Part shown: piece by piece, positions 1 to 6,178 of the stretch | Numbering within the stretch: the stretch's first letter is position 1 | Layout of the letters: every line of letters starts with the position of its first letter | DNA from: an uncultured Bacillota bacterium | GTDB taxonomy: Bacteria > Bacillota > Clostridia > Christensenellales > QAND01 | NCBI GenBank assembly: GCA_905208455.1 | Contig: CAJLPK010000055.1 | Span: 1 to 10,936 of the forward strand | Length of the DNA stretch: 10,936 bases | Direction: 5' to 3' | Made by a program: the position numbers and the translations under genes | Notes under the pieces: generated by a model | Seen by the model: the letters and a program-made list of their open reading frames with translations, nothing else | Database searches by the model: none | What the model was told of the DNA's origin: nothing

Positions 1-206
1 GCTGCTATGATGCGATGATGCTGGCCTGGGCCGGCACAGGGGTAGCGATGGGCAATGCCGATGAACGCCTAAAAGCGGTAGCCGATTATGTGACGGATAT
101 AAATACACGGGCAGGCATGGCAAAAGCGGTGGATCAGATTGCTTTGGGAAAGAAAAGAATGAGCGGTGATAGGGCCGCGTTTGGGGGAGGAAGTAAAGAT
201 GCCTAA
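1..206 (+). CDS. HAD-superfamily (Cof/IIB-like) hydrolase, C-terminal fragment (gene 1 of the array)
   Basis: Only the last 67 codons are present; the gene runs off the left edge and reads from base 3. The fragment begins inside HAD motif IV (CYDAMML, where sister genes have the GDxxND region) and continues with WAGTGVAMGNA, the signature after motif IV in all five downstream paralogs. This identifies the family with good confidence; the nucleophile and cap lie outside the window. Two oddities are visible. The motif IV Asn is replaced by Tyr, although the following Asp is kept. The protein also runs about 19 residues beyond the point where its paralogs end, with a Gly/Lys-rich tail (FGGGSKDA) whose codons cover the ribosome binding site of the next gene. 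Its stop (TAA 204-206) lies inside that gene, an 8-base overlap that suggests translational coupling. The substrate cannot be inferred. Confidence 0.85.
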   Translation, partial: CYDAMMLAWAGTGVAMGNADERLKAVADYVTDINTRAGMAKAVDQIALGKKRMSGDRAAFGGGSKDA

Positions 207-1038
207 AATCAAAATGGTGGTAACAGACCTGGACGGCACCTTCTTTTACAAGGGCGCACCGACGAAGGAAAACCAGCGCGCCGTACAAAAGGCGCGGGCC
301 CAAGGGGTAAAGGTGTTTGCCTGTACGGGCAGAAGCTGGGCGATGTGCAGCTATACCATGCAGCATATCGGCATGGACGATTGGGCAGTCACGGGGAATG
401 GCGCTTCCGTGACCCAGGTCAGCACAGGGAAGCTGCATCATCCCTGCTTTGTAGACCCGCAGTATGTAGAGCCGATTCTGCGCTTTATTGCATCAAGCGG
501 GAAATATAAGCTCAATACCTATTGCGGCGATATGATGTATACCACAGAAGAGCTGCTGCCCTGGTGGCTGGAGGATGCGGACAAACAAAACCAAACGCTG
601 CCCAAAGAGCAGTGGACGCGCTTTGCCGTATGCGGCAGCTTAGAGGAAATGATAGAAAAAAGCCGCAATGTTTGTGAGCTGATCCGCTTGGAAACGGGCT
701 ATGAAAGAACGCCGATGCCGCAGGAGATCCAAGCATATATAGATACGTTGGATGAATTTCAAGTAACGACAAGCTTTGACGGCCACTGGGACATCAACCA
801 TAAGGAGGCCAATAAAGTACGAGGCGTACGGTATTTGGCAGAGAAATTCGGCATTGCGATGGACGAGGTGCTGGCCATTGGAGATGACATCAACGATATA
901 CAGATGATACGGGCAGCGGGGATCGGCGTAGCCATGGGCAATGCGCAGGAACCCGTAAAGCGCGCCACAGAATACCATACAGATCTTTGTGAGGAGAACG
1001 GGTTTGCCAAGGCGTTGGAAAGATGGGTATTGAAATGA
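199..1038 (+). CDS. HAD-superfamily Cof-type (IIB) phosphatase, gene 2 of the array
   Basis: A 279-residue cytosolic HAD hydrolase, a normal length for the Cof/YidA group. Motif I is DLDGT at residues 10-14 (nucleophile Asp10, acid/base Asp12). Motif II is ACTGR with Thr43. The motif III Lys is probably Lys206 in HKEANK, where Lys202 is an alternative. Motif IV is GDDIND at 228-233, followed by GIGVAMGNA. The segment from about 85 to 195 is the C2-type cap that sets substrate choice; it is rich in Trp and Cys and resembles the other caps in the window least. The ATG at 199 is chosen because GGAGG at 186-190 sits 8 bases upstream and the protein then starts like its paralogs; an upstream in-frame start at 166 would add 11 unsupported residues. 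The family hydrolyses small phosphate esters such as sugar phosphates, FMN or PLP. The actual substrate is unknown. Confidence 0.9.
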   Translation: MPKIKMVVTDLDGTFFYKGAPTKENQRAVQKARAQGVKVFACTGRSWAMCSYTMQHIGMDDWAVTGNGASVTQVSTGKLHHPCFVDPQYVEPILRFIASSGKYKLNTYCGDMMYTTEELLPWWLEDADKQNQTLPKEQWTRFAVCGSLEEMIEKSRNVCELIRLETGYERTPMPQEIQAYIDTLDEFQVTTSFDGHWDINHKEANKVRGVRYLAEKFGIAMDEVLAIGDDINDIQMIRAAGIGVAMGNAQEPVKRATEYHTDLCEENGFAKALERWVLK

Positions 1039-1841
1039 AAGGGCAGATCAAGCTCATTGTGACGGACCTGGACGGTACTTTTTTGGCAGAGCATGCGACC
1101 TTAAGCCAAAAGAATATCCGGGCAGTACAGGCGGCCAGGGAAAAGGGCGTAGTGGTGAGCGCCTGCACGACGAGAAACTGGTGCGGCACGGAGCAGATCG
1201 TGCAGGCTGCCCGCTTTGACGGGGTAACGGCCTGCAGCAACGGGGGATCGTACATTCAAACACAGGATGGAACGGTGCTTGGCATGCATTGCCTGCCGGC
1301 GGCTGCGGTGAGAGGCCTGGTGGAGGAGAGCCTGGCACTTGGCGCAAAGGTAGCGCTGCATACCTACCACAGCACATATATAGGAGATGCGAGCCTTTCT
1401 CCCAAGCATCTCCTGGAGGGCGAATTTGCCAAGCAGTGCTGCCGGGATGCCAATGAAATGCTGGCCCTGGCAGGCGATGCGGTGGAAATGGTGGAGGTCG
1501 TCGGGAAGGATGGGCAGCAGATGCCGGAGGTATGGCGGGAAAGGATCAAACCGTATGGAAACGTATACATTGCCAACCAAAACAGGGGTGTGTACCATAT
1601 TACCATGCCGTGTGCGTCTAAATTGCAAGCCGCACAGAACCTGGCCAAGGCATTGGGCCTTGATTCCTCGCAGGTCATGTGCTTAGGCGATACCTATAAC
1701 GACAGCGAGATGATCCGCTGGGCCGGTATCGGCGTTGCGATGGGCAATGCAGAGGAGGGGGTAAAGGCAGAAGCGGATTTTGTGGCAAAGAGCAATCACG
1801 AGAACGGGTTTGCACAGGCGATAGAAAGATTTGTATTGTAA
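1035..1841 (+). CDS. HAD-superfamily Cof-type (IIB) phosphatase, gene 3 of the array
   Basis: A 268-residue protein, the shortest complete HAD of the array. Motif I is DLDGT (Asp11, Asp13). Motif II is ACTTRNW with Thr45. The motif III Lys is Lys196 in ASKLQAAQ. Motif IV is GDTYND at 218-223, followed by GIGVAMGNAEEG. The start at 1035 forms an ATGA overlap with the stop of gene 2, typical of translational coupling; it has only a weak Shine-Dalgarno match (GGAAAG at 1017-1022, about 12 bases away). An in-frame ATG at 1023 lies directly against that site and adds four residues the paralogs lack, so I prefer 1035. It is most similar to gene 4: both carry the CTTRNW motif and nearly the same C-terminal 50 residues, so the two probably arose by a recent duplication. 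Active-site residues look intact; the substrate is not known. Confidence 0.9.
   Translation: MKGQIKLIVTDLDGTFLAEHATLSQKNIRAVQAAREKGVVVSACTTRNWCGTEQIVQAARFDGVTACSNGGSYIQTQDGTVLGMHCLPAAAVRGLVEESLALGAKVALHTYHSTYIGDASLSPKHLLEGEFAKQCCRDANEMLALAGDAVEMVEVVGKDGQQMPEVWRERIKPYGNVYIANQNRGVYHITMPCASKLQAAQNLAKALGLDSSQVMCLGDTYNDSEMIRWAGIGVAMGNAEEGVKAEADFVAKSNHENGFAQAIERFVL
1677..1759 (+). repeat. Near-identical motif IV segment, copy in HAD gene 3
   Basis: This 83-base segment aligns without gaps to 2524-2606 in gene 4. I count about 70 identical positions by hand, ending in a 23-base run with no mismatch around the codons for AMGNAEE. Most differences are silent. It encodes the motif IV loop and the MGNA signature. 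The similarity reflects paralogy, and possibly gene conversion. Confidence 0.75.
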
Positions 1842-1857
1842 AAGAAGGGGGATGCCG

Positions 1858-2688
1858 ATGGCGATCAAATTGATAGTAACGGACCTGGACGGCACGTTTT
1901 TATCGGATTTTTACCAGGTGAGCGAAGAAAACATCAAGGCGGTCCGCGCTGCCAAGGAAAAAGGCATACTGGTCAGCGCCTGTACGACACGGAACTGGGC
2001 CATGGCAAAAGGCGTGGTTCGGTGGGGAGAACTCAACGGGCTGGCGGCCTGCTGCAACGGCGCATCCTTTGTGCGCGTGGAGGACGGGTTTATCATCAAC
2101 CGGCATTGCCTGCCGAGAAGAAGCCTGGATCGGCTGGTACGCATCAGCCTGGAATACGGGGCCAAAATCGCGCTGTATTCCCACGAGCAGACGCTGATGG
2201 AGCCGTCTACTTCGCCTATGCACTATTTGATGATCCGAGAGGATTGGGCAAACCATATCCCGCCGCTGCGCATTCCCGTGACAAAATGCGATACCATCGA
2301 GGAAATGGTGATCTTAGGGCGTGAGGATACGCAGTTGCTGGAGGTATTCAGCAAGGATGGAAAGCCGCTGCCAGCCGAATGGGCAGAGCGCATTCATGCG
2401 CAGGGCAATTTTCATATCGCAGAGCCGAATCAAGGCTGTTATCATGTTTCGTTTGCAGGCGCTTCCAAGCTCAAGGCGGCCCAGGCATTGGCAAGGCAGC
2501 TTCGTTTGCAGCCGGAGGAAGTGATGTGCCTTGGCGATGCATACAGCGACAGCGAAATGATCCAGTGGGCCGGCATTGGTGTGGCGATGGGCAATGCAGA
2601 GGAGGGCATCAAGCCGCTGGCAGACTTTGTTTCCAAGCGCAATGATGAAAATGGATTCGCCTATGCGCTGGAAAAATTCGTATTGTAA
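1858..2688 (+). CDS. HAD-superfamily Cof-type (IIB) phosphatase, gene 4 of the array
   Basis: A 276-residue HAD hydrolase. Motif I is DLDGT (Asp9, Asp11). Motif II is ACTTRNW with Thr43. The motif III Lys is Lys204 in ASKLKAAQ. Motif IV reads GDAYSD (226-231), so the usual Asn of GDxxND is Ser, while both metal-binding acidic positions remain. The cap, roughly 80-195, contains an acidic/aromatic insert not shared with gene 3 (MHYLMIREDWANHIPPLR), which could change the substrate pocket. Three in-frame starts are possible (TTG 1831, ATG 1852, ATG 1858). The G-run at 1847-1851 abuts the ATG at 1852 but is 6 bases from 1858, so 1858 is chosen and gives the array-typical N-terminus MAIKLIVTDLDG. 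The gap to gene 3 is 16 bases, consistent with one operon. Confidence 0.9.
   Translation: MAIKLIVTDLDGTFLSDFYQVSEENIKAVRAAKEKGILVSACTTRNWAMAKGVVRWGELNGLAACCNGASFVRVEDGFIINRHCLPRRSLDRLVRISLEYGAKIALYSHEQTLMEPSTSPMHYLMIREDWANHIPPLRIPVTKCDTIEEMVILGREDTQLLEVFSKDGKPLPAEWAERIHAQGNFHIAEPNQGCYHVSFAGASKLKAAQALARQLRLQPEEVMCLGDAYSDSEMIQWAGIGVAMGNAEEGIKPLADFVSKRNDENGFAYALEKFVL
2524..2606 (+). repeat. Near-identical motif IV segment, copy in HAD gene 4
   Basis: This is the partner of the segment at 1677-1759, in direct orientation and 847 bases downstream. Direct repeats of this quality in adjacent genes could allow unequal crossing-over that adds or removes one array unit, which would be about 820-850 bases (inference). 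Confidence 0.75.
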
Positions 2689-2701
2689 GAGGAGGATTGG
2701 C

Positions 2702-3538
2702 ATGGGCGTAAAACTCATTGTAACGGATCTGGACGGTACGTTCCTGAATACCTACCATACCCTGAACGAGGAAAACGTAAGGGCTGTGCGGAGGGCGAGG
2801 GAGCAAGGCATTTACGTGGCGGCTGTGACGGCGCGCAACTGGAGCGCTTGCAGGTGGGCAGTCACCAAAACCGGGTTTGATCCGCTGTGCGTGATCAACA
2901 ACGGGGCAGCCATTGTGGATGGGCCAAGCGAGACGCTGGTGTTTGAAAACACCATCCCGGCCCCTGCTGTACGCGTGATTTTGCAGGCGGCTGCCGAAGC
3001 CGGGGCTTCGATAGACGTATTTGCCGGGATGTTTTCCCTGGAATATGAACCCACCCGCTTATCGACAAAGGACATGGTGCAATGGCGTACGGAATGGGAG
3101 AAAAAACCGGCGCATTACCGCCCTGTGGTGGAGGTTTACCAAGACCTGGAAAAAATGATACAGCGCGCTGCCAGTGTTTCGGAAAACATCACCGTACACG
3201 GGAAGGATTTAACAGAGTTGCCCGGCTGGTTTTACCGCAGGGTCATCGAACAGGGAGAATTTTATTTGACGAGCAGCCATACAGGATGCATTGATATTAT
3301 GGCCTACGGCTCCACAAAACGAGAGGGCGTGGAGCGATTGGCAGGCATGCTGGGGATAAAACAGGAAGAGGTCGTAGCTTTCGGCGATAACAGCAACGAC
3401 ATCGGTATGCTGAAATGGGCCGGGACAGGCGTAGCGGTGGGCAATGCGTCGCCAAGCGTGCAGGCTGCCGCTGACATGGTAACGGCCCGCAATGATGAGG
3501 GCGGCTTTGCAAAGGCATTGGAAACTTTGATTTTTTAG
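2702..3538 (+). CDS. HAD-superfamily Cof-type (IIB) phosphatase, gene 5 of the array
   Basis: A 278-residue protein. Motif I is DLDGT (Asp9, Asp11). Motif II is changed to AVTARNW with Thr43 retained. The motif III Lys is Lys206 in GSTKREGV. Motif IV is GDNSND at 228-233, followed by WAGTGVAVGNAS. With gene 6 it forms a second subgroup, marked by VTARN, an NNG turn near residue 65, a (W/T)FYR segment late in the cap and GDxxNDIGM. The start at 2702 is secure: GAGGAGG at 2689-2695 lies 6 bases upstream, the best ribosome binding site of the array, and the gap to gene 4 is 13 bases. Expression of this member may therefore be less dependent on coupling than gene 3 (inference). All catalytic positions are present. 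No feature identifies the phosphorylated substrate. Confidence 0.9.
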   Translation: MGVKLIVTDLDGTFLNTYHTLNEENVRAVRRAREQGIYVAAVTARNWSACRWAVTKTGFDPLCVINNGAAIVDGPSETLVFENTIPAPAVRVILQAAAEAGASIDVFAGMFSLEYEPTRLSTKDMVQWRTEWEKKPAHYRPVVEVYQDLEKMIQRAASVSENITVHGKDLTELPGWFYRRVIEQGEFYLTSSHTGCIDIMAYGSTKREGVERLAGMLGIKQEEVVAFGDNSNDIGMLKWAGTGVAVGNASPSVQAAADMVTARNDEGGFAKALETLIF

Positions 3539-3549
3539 GGGTGCGGCAA

Positions 3550-4398
3550 ATGGCAGAGATCAAGATCGTGATGACGGATATGGACGGCACATATATGGAA
3601 AATTCCTTCCAGGCCAACCAGCAGAACTTGGAAGCGGCCAGGAAGCTGGCACAGCGGGGGATTCCCGTGTGCGCTGTGACGGCGCGGAATCTTGGCCTGG
3701 TACGGCGCATGCTGCACTTAGGTGAACTTGAAACCTACTGTGTGAATAACAATGGGTGCTCCGTACACAACGTAAAGACAGGCGAAAGCCTATGGAGCAA
3801 CCGTATTCCGGAGAGCTGGCTGGTGGCTGCGCTTAAAGCATGCGACAGGATTAAGGATACGGGGATTCAGGTTGAAGTGCATACCGGGGCAATGTCCATC
3901 GACTATGGGCCGCTGAAAACGATGCCCAGCCATGCGGACCGCGAAAACGAGCAGACAGAGCCGCAGTTCCGCTGTCCTACGGTGGTAGCCAAGGATATAG
4001 ACGATGTATTGAAGCTGGCAGACGGCAAAGCGGAGCTGATCCGCGTGTTTGATTACAGGGAAAACGGTGTTTTGCCGGGGACGTTTTACCGGGATCTTAT
4101 CATGGGCGGCGAGTTCATGCTGACTAGCTCAAACCCGGCAGTGCTGGAGATCATGGCAGCGGGCAGCAGCAAAAGGAACGGCGTGGCACAGCTTGCCAAG
4201 ATCTTGGGCATTCGGCAGGAAGAGGTGATGTGCTGCGGGGACGGCGCCAATGACATCGGAATGATCACCTGGGCAGGCGTCGGCGTGGCGATGGACAATG
4301 CTTCGGATGAGGTAAAGGCTGCGGCGGACTATGTGTCCTGCGATTTCAAGCAGGGCGGTGTGGCCAGGGCCATAGAAAAATATATTTTGAATCGATAA
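3550..4398 (+). CDS. HAD-superfamily Cof-type (IIB) phosphatase, gene 6 of the array
   Basis: A 282-residue protein, the last and longest complete HAD. Motif I is DMDGT (Asp10, Asp12), with Met where the paralogs have Leu. Motif II is AVTARN with Thr44; the aromatic Trp that follows in genes 2-5 is Leu here. The motif III Lys is Lys208 in GSSKRNGV. Motif IV is GDGAND at 230-235, followed by GVGVAMDNAS, with Asp replacing the Gly of MGN. An ATG at 3550 is preferred over an in-frame GTG at 3541, because the purine run AGGGG (3537-3541) is then 8 bases away and the N-terminus matches the family. The gap after gene 5 is 11 bases. The C-terminus ends in a short basic extension (KYILNR). Function as a small-molecule phosphatase is inferred from the family. 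Confidence 0.9.
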   Translation: MAEIKIVMTDMDGTYMENSFQANQQNLEAARKLAQRGIPVCAVTARNLGLVRRMLHLGELETYCVNNNGCSVHNVKTGESLWSNRIPESWLVAALKACDRIKDTGIQVEVHTGAMSIDYGPLKTMPSHADRENEQTEPQFRCPTVVAKDIDDVLKLADGKAELIRVFDYRENGVLPGTFYRDLIMGGEFMLTSSNPAVLEIMAAGSSKRNGVAQLAKILGIRQEEVMCCGDGANDIGMITWAGVGVAMDNASDEVKAAADYVSCDFKQGGVARAIEKYILNR

Positions 4399-4414
4399 GA
4401 AAAGGGATTGGCAG

Positions 4415-5554
4415 ATGCAAGACAAAGCAGCATTGATACGATGCGAGAGCTATGACCAGCAAGAGGTGGACCGGGCGGTGGCACAGGCCTTTGCCTTGGC
4501 AGGCGGGCTGGAGCAGTGGATAAAGCCGGGGATGACGGTGGCGATCAAGGCCAATTTGCTGATGAAAAAGAAGCCGGAGGCGTTTACCACCACGCACCCT
4601 GCTGTCATTGAGGCGGTGGCAAAGCAGGTACGGGCCTTAGGGGCTTCGGCGGTGATTGGGGACAGCCCGGGCGGCCCGTTTACCCCGGCGCTGGTGCACG
4701 GGGTGTACCGGGCCTGCGGGATGGAGCGCGCAGCGGAAAATGCCGGCGCGGTGCTGAACGAGGATTTTGAGCAGGTCACCGTGTATGAGGAAAACAGCGT
4801 TGTGCTCCGCCAGATGCAGCTTTGTCGTTATTTGACGCAGGCAGATGCAGTAATCGACTGTGCCAAGCTGAAGACACACGGCCTTACGCAATATACGGGA
4901 GCAGTAAAAAACCTTTACGGATGCGTGCCGGGAACGGTCAAGGTAGAATACCATTTCCGAATGCCGGCACTGAAGGATTTTTCGCAGATGCTGGTGGATT
5001 TGTGCGAGCATATCCGGCCGGTAGTGAGCTTGATTGATGCGGTAGAGGCCATGGAGGGCGACGGGCCCAGCGGCGGTACGATGCGCAGGATGAATTGCCT
5101 GATCGCTTCTCCTTCGGCCTATGCAGCAGATGTAGTAGGCGCCAGGCTGATGGGACTGAGACCTGAAAGCATCTGTACAATACAGCGCGCCGCAGAGCGG
5201 GGGCTCGTAGACCCGGAGCAGGTGTCTGTGCTGGGCGAGCGGATAGAGGACTATATAGCAGAGGATTACCAGGTGCCTGTGATTCAGGGGGAGAAAACGC
5301 TGCCCCGCATGGCGCCAAAATGCGTCATGGGGCTGCTGGAAAAGTGGATGAAGCCGAAGCCGGTCTTTCTGCATAAAAAATGTGTAGGCTGCGGTGACTG
5401 TTTTCGGAGCTGTCCGCCCAAGGCGATTGCAATGAAGGAGGGCAGGCCGCAGGCAGACTTAGACGTGTGCATCCGCTGCTTTTGCTGCCAGGAGCTGTGC
5501 CCGGTGCAGGCAATTCGCATTAAGAGAAATAAACTGTTGAAATGGATTGGTTGA
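4415..5554 (+). CDS. DUF362 protein with C-terminal 2x[4Fe-4S] ferredoxin domain
   Basis: A 379-residue protein of the DUF362 plus ferredoxin type. Residues about 40-265 form the DUF362 region, with GDSPGG (82-87), KTHGLTQYTGAVKNLYG (153-169) and EGDGPSGG (214-221) as conserved-looking loops. The C-terminus carries two CxxCxxCxxxCP motifs, Cys323/326/329/333 and Cys352/355/358/362, each predicted to bind a [4Fe-4S] cluster. No signal peptide or membrane segment is seen, so it is probably cytosolic. The biochemical role of DUF362 is not established; an electron-transfer or Fe-S-dependent redox role is an inference from the ferredoxin part. The ATG at 4415 lies 16 bases after HAD gene 6, with AAAAGGG (4400-4406) as ribosome binding site. 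The stop overlaps the region upstream of trmL, so it sits in the same operon as the phosphatases. Confidence 0.88.
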   Translation: MQDKAALIRCESYDQQEVDRAVAQAFALAGGLEQWIKPGMTVAIKANLLMKKKPEAFTTTHPAVIEAVAKQVRALGASAVIGDSPGGPFTPALVHGVYRACGMERAAENAGAVLNEDFEQVTVYEENSVVLRQMQLCRYLTQADAVIDCAKLKTHGLTQYTGAVKNLYGCVPGTVKVEYHFRMPALKDFSQMLVDLCEHIRPVVSLIDAVEAMEGDGPSGGTMRRMNCLIASPSAYAADVVGARLMGLRPESICTIQRAAERGLVDPEQVSVLGERIEDYIAEDYQVPVIQGEKTLPRMAPKCVMGLLEKWMKPKPVFLHKKCVGCGDCFRSCPPKAIAMKEGRPQADLDVCIRCFCCQELCPVQAIRIKRNKLLKWIG

Positions 5555-5555
5555 A

Positions 5556-6017
5556 ATGATACACATTGTGCTGGTCTCGCCGGAGATCCCGCAAAACACA
5601 GGGAATATCGCCAGAACATGCGCAGCAACCGGCTGTGCACTGCATTTGGTAAAGCCGCTGGGCTTTTCCATAGATGACAAGCACCTAAAGCGCGCTGGCC
5701 TGGATTATTGGGATAAGGTGACGGTAGGCGTTTATGAGAGCTTTGAAGAACTAGAGCAGCGATATCCGGAAGCGCAGTTTTATCCGGTGGAAACGGAGGG
5801 CAGCAGGTTTCATACTGAGATCGCTTACCCTGAGGATGTCTTTTTTGTATTTGGCAGGGAGACAAAGGGGCTGCCGAAAGAGATCATAGAAAAATACGCA
5901 GATACCCTGGTAAGGCTGCCTATGAGAAAGGGGCTGCGAAGCCTAAACCTGTCCAATGCAGCGGCTGTGATGGTCTATGAAGCGCTGCGGCAGCGCGGGT
6001 TTACAGGATTGGTATAG
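5556..6017 (+). CDS. trmL: tRNA (cytidine/uridine-34-2'-O)-methyltransferase TrmL
   Basis: A 153-residue SPOUT methyltransferase close to the usual TrmL length (about 155-160). It methylates the ribose 2'-OH of the wobble nucleotide 34 in certain tRNA-Leu species, using S-adenosylmethionine. Visible family motifs are PEIPQNTGNIART (9-21), LGFSIDDKHLKRAGLDYW (35-52), FGRETKGLP (99-107) and the knot segment LPMRKGLRSLNLSNAAAV (121-138), which forms the SAM-binding trefoil knot. The ATG at 5556 begins right after the DUF362 stop (5552-5554) and gives the typical MIHIVLxxPEIPxNTGN start. A TTG at 5547 in the same frame would overlap the upstream gene and add three residues, which is less likely. 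It is the last gene before the terminator at 6024. Its presence in the HAD operon probably reflects co-transcription rather than a shared pathway. Confidence 0.93.
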   Translation: MIHIVLVSPEIPQNTGNIARTCAATGCALHLVKPLGFSIDDKHLKRAGLDYWDKVTVGVYESFEELEQRYPEAQFYPVETEGSRFHTEIAYPEDVFFVFGRETKGLPKEIIEKYADTLVRLPMRKGLRSLNLSNAAAVMVYEALRQRGFTGLV

Positions 6018-6023
6018 GTCTGC

Positions 6024-6053
6024 ATAAAAAACAGCCGGAGAGCTGTTTTTTAT
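6024..6053 (+). terminator. Intrinsic terminator after trmL
   Basis: A perfect 12-bp inverted repeat (6024-6035 with 6042-6053) has a 6-base loop, CGGAGA. The GC-containing top of the stem (ACAGC/GCTGT) runs into a T-tract at 6046-6051. It begins 6 bases after the trmL stop and closes the HAD-DUF362-trmL operon. The A-tract on the left arm would also give a U-tract on the other strand, but no minus-strand gene ends here. Confidence 0.88.
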
Positions 6054-6062
6054 GATACGGAT

Positions 6063-6101
6063 TTTACAGAATATTAACATTGTTTTTATGCGAAATTTAC
6101 G
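6063..6101 (+). promoter_or_regulatory. Predicted Pho box: four direct hexamer repeats, 11-bp period
   Basis: Four hexamers lie on the plus strand: TTTACA (6063-6068), TTAACA (6074-6079), TTTATG (6085-6090) and TTTACG (6096-6101). Each start is exactly 11 bases after the previous one, with 5-base spacers. The first two fit the Firmicute PhoP consensus TT(A/T/C)A(C/T)A fully, and the last two differ only at the final base. An 11-bp spacing is typical of PhoP/PhoB response-regulator sites, because successive subunits then bind one helix face. The array lies upstream of a Na+/phosphate cotransporter, which supports phosphate control. The consensus and spacing are seen; the regulator identity is inferred. 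Confidence 0.72.
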
Positions 6102-6109
6102 CAAATATG

Positions 6110-6138
6110 GTGAAAGCGGGCAAAAAATCAGGTAAAAT
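6110..6138 (+). promoter_or_regulatory. Candidate sigma-A promoter of the Na+/phosphate cotransporter gene
   Basis: The -10 candidate is TAAAAT (6133-6138, 5 of 6 matches). Seventeen bases upstream is a weak -35, GTGAAA (6110-6115, 4 of 6). A poor -35 next to the Pho box array would suit an activator-dependent promoter. The predicted start near 6145 gives a leader of about 34 bases before the ATG at 6179. Other AT-rich -10 candidates overlap this one, so the exact start is uncertain. Confidence 0.5.
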
Positions 6139-6178
6139 ATAAGTGATATATGTCTATTTTCTTGTGGGGGAGAACAGC

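Noticed and set aside
1..4398. The HAD array as one broken long gene or a set of pseudogenes
   Set aside because: Each complete unit has its own start, most with a good ribosome binding site, a full set of catalytic motifs and a single stop; no frameshift is visible.
4637..5374. 245-codon open frame on the minus strand within the DUF362 gene
   Set aside because: It is antisense to a well-supported Fe-S protein, low-complexity His/Leu/Arg-rich, and has no family motif or start signal.
5284..5865. 193-codon minus-strand frame over the DUF362/trmL junction
   Set aside because: It overlaps two strongly supported plus-strand genes and has no domain pattern.
6143..6178. Upstream GTG start for the Na+/phosphate cotransporter
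   Set aside because: It lies about at the predicted transcription start, has no ribosome binding site, and the ATG at 6179 has GGGGGAG at a 6-base distance.
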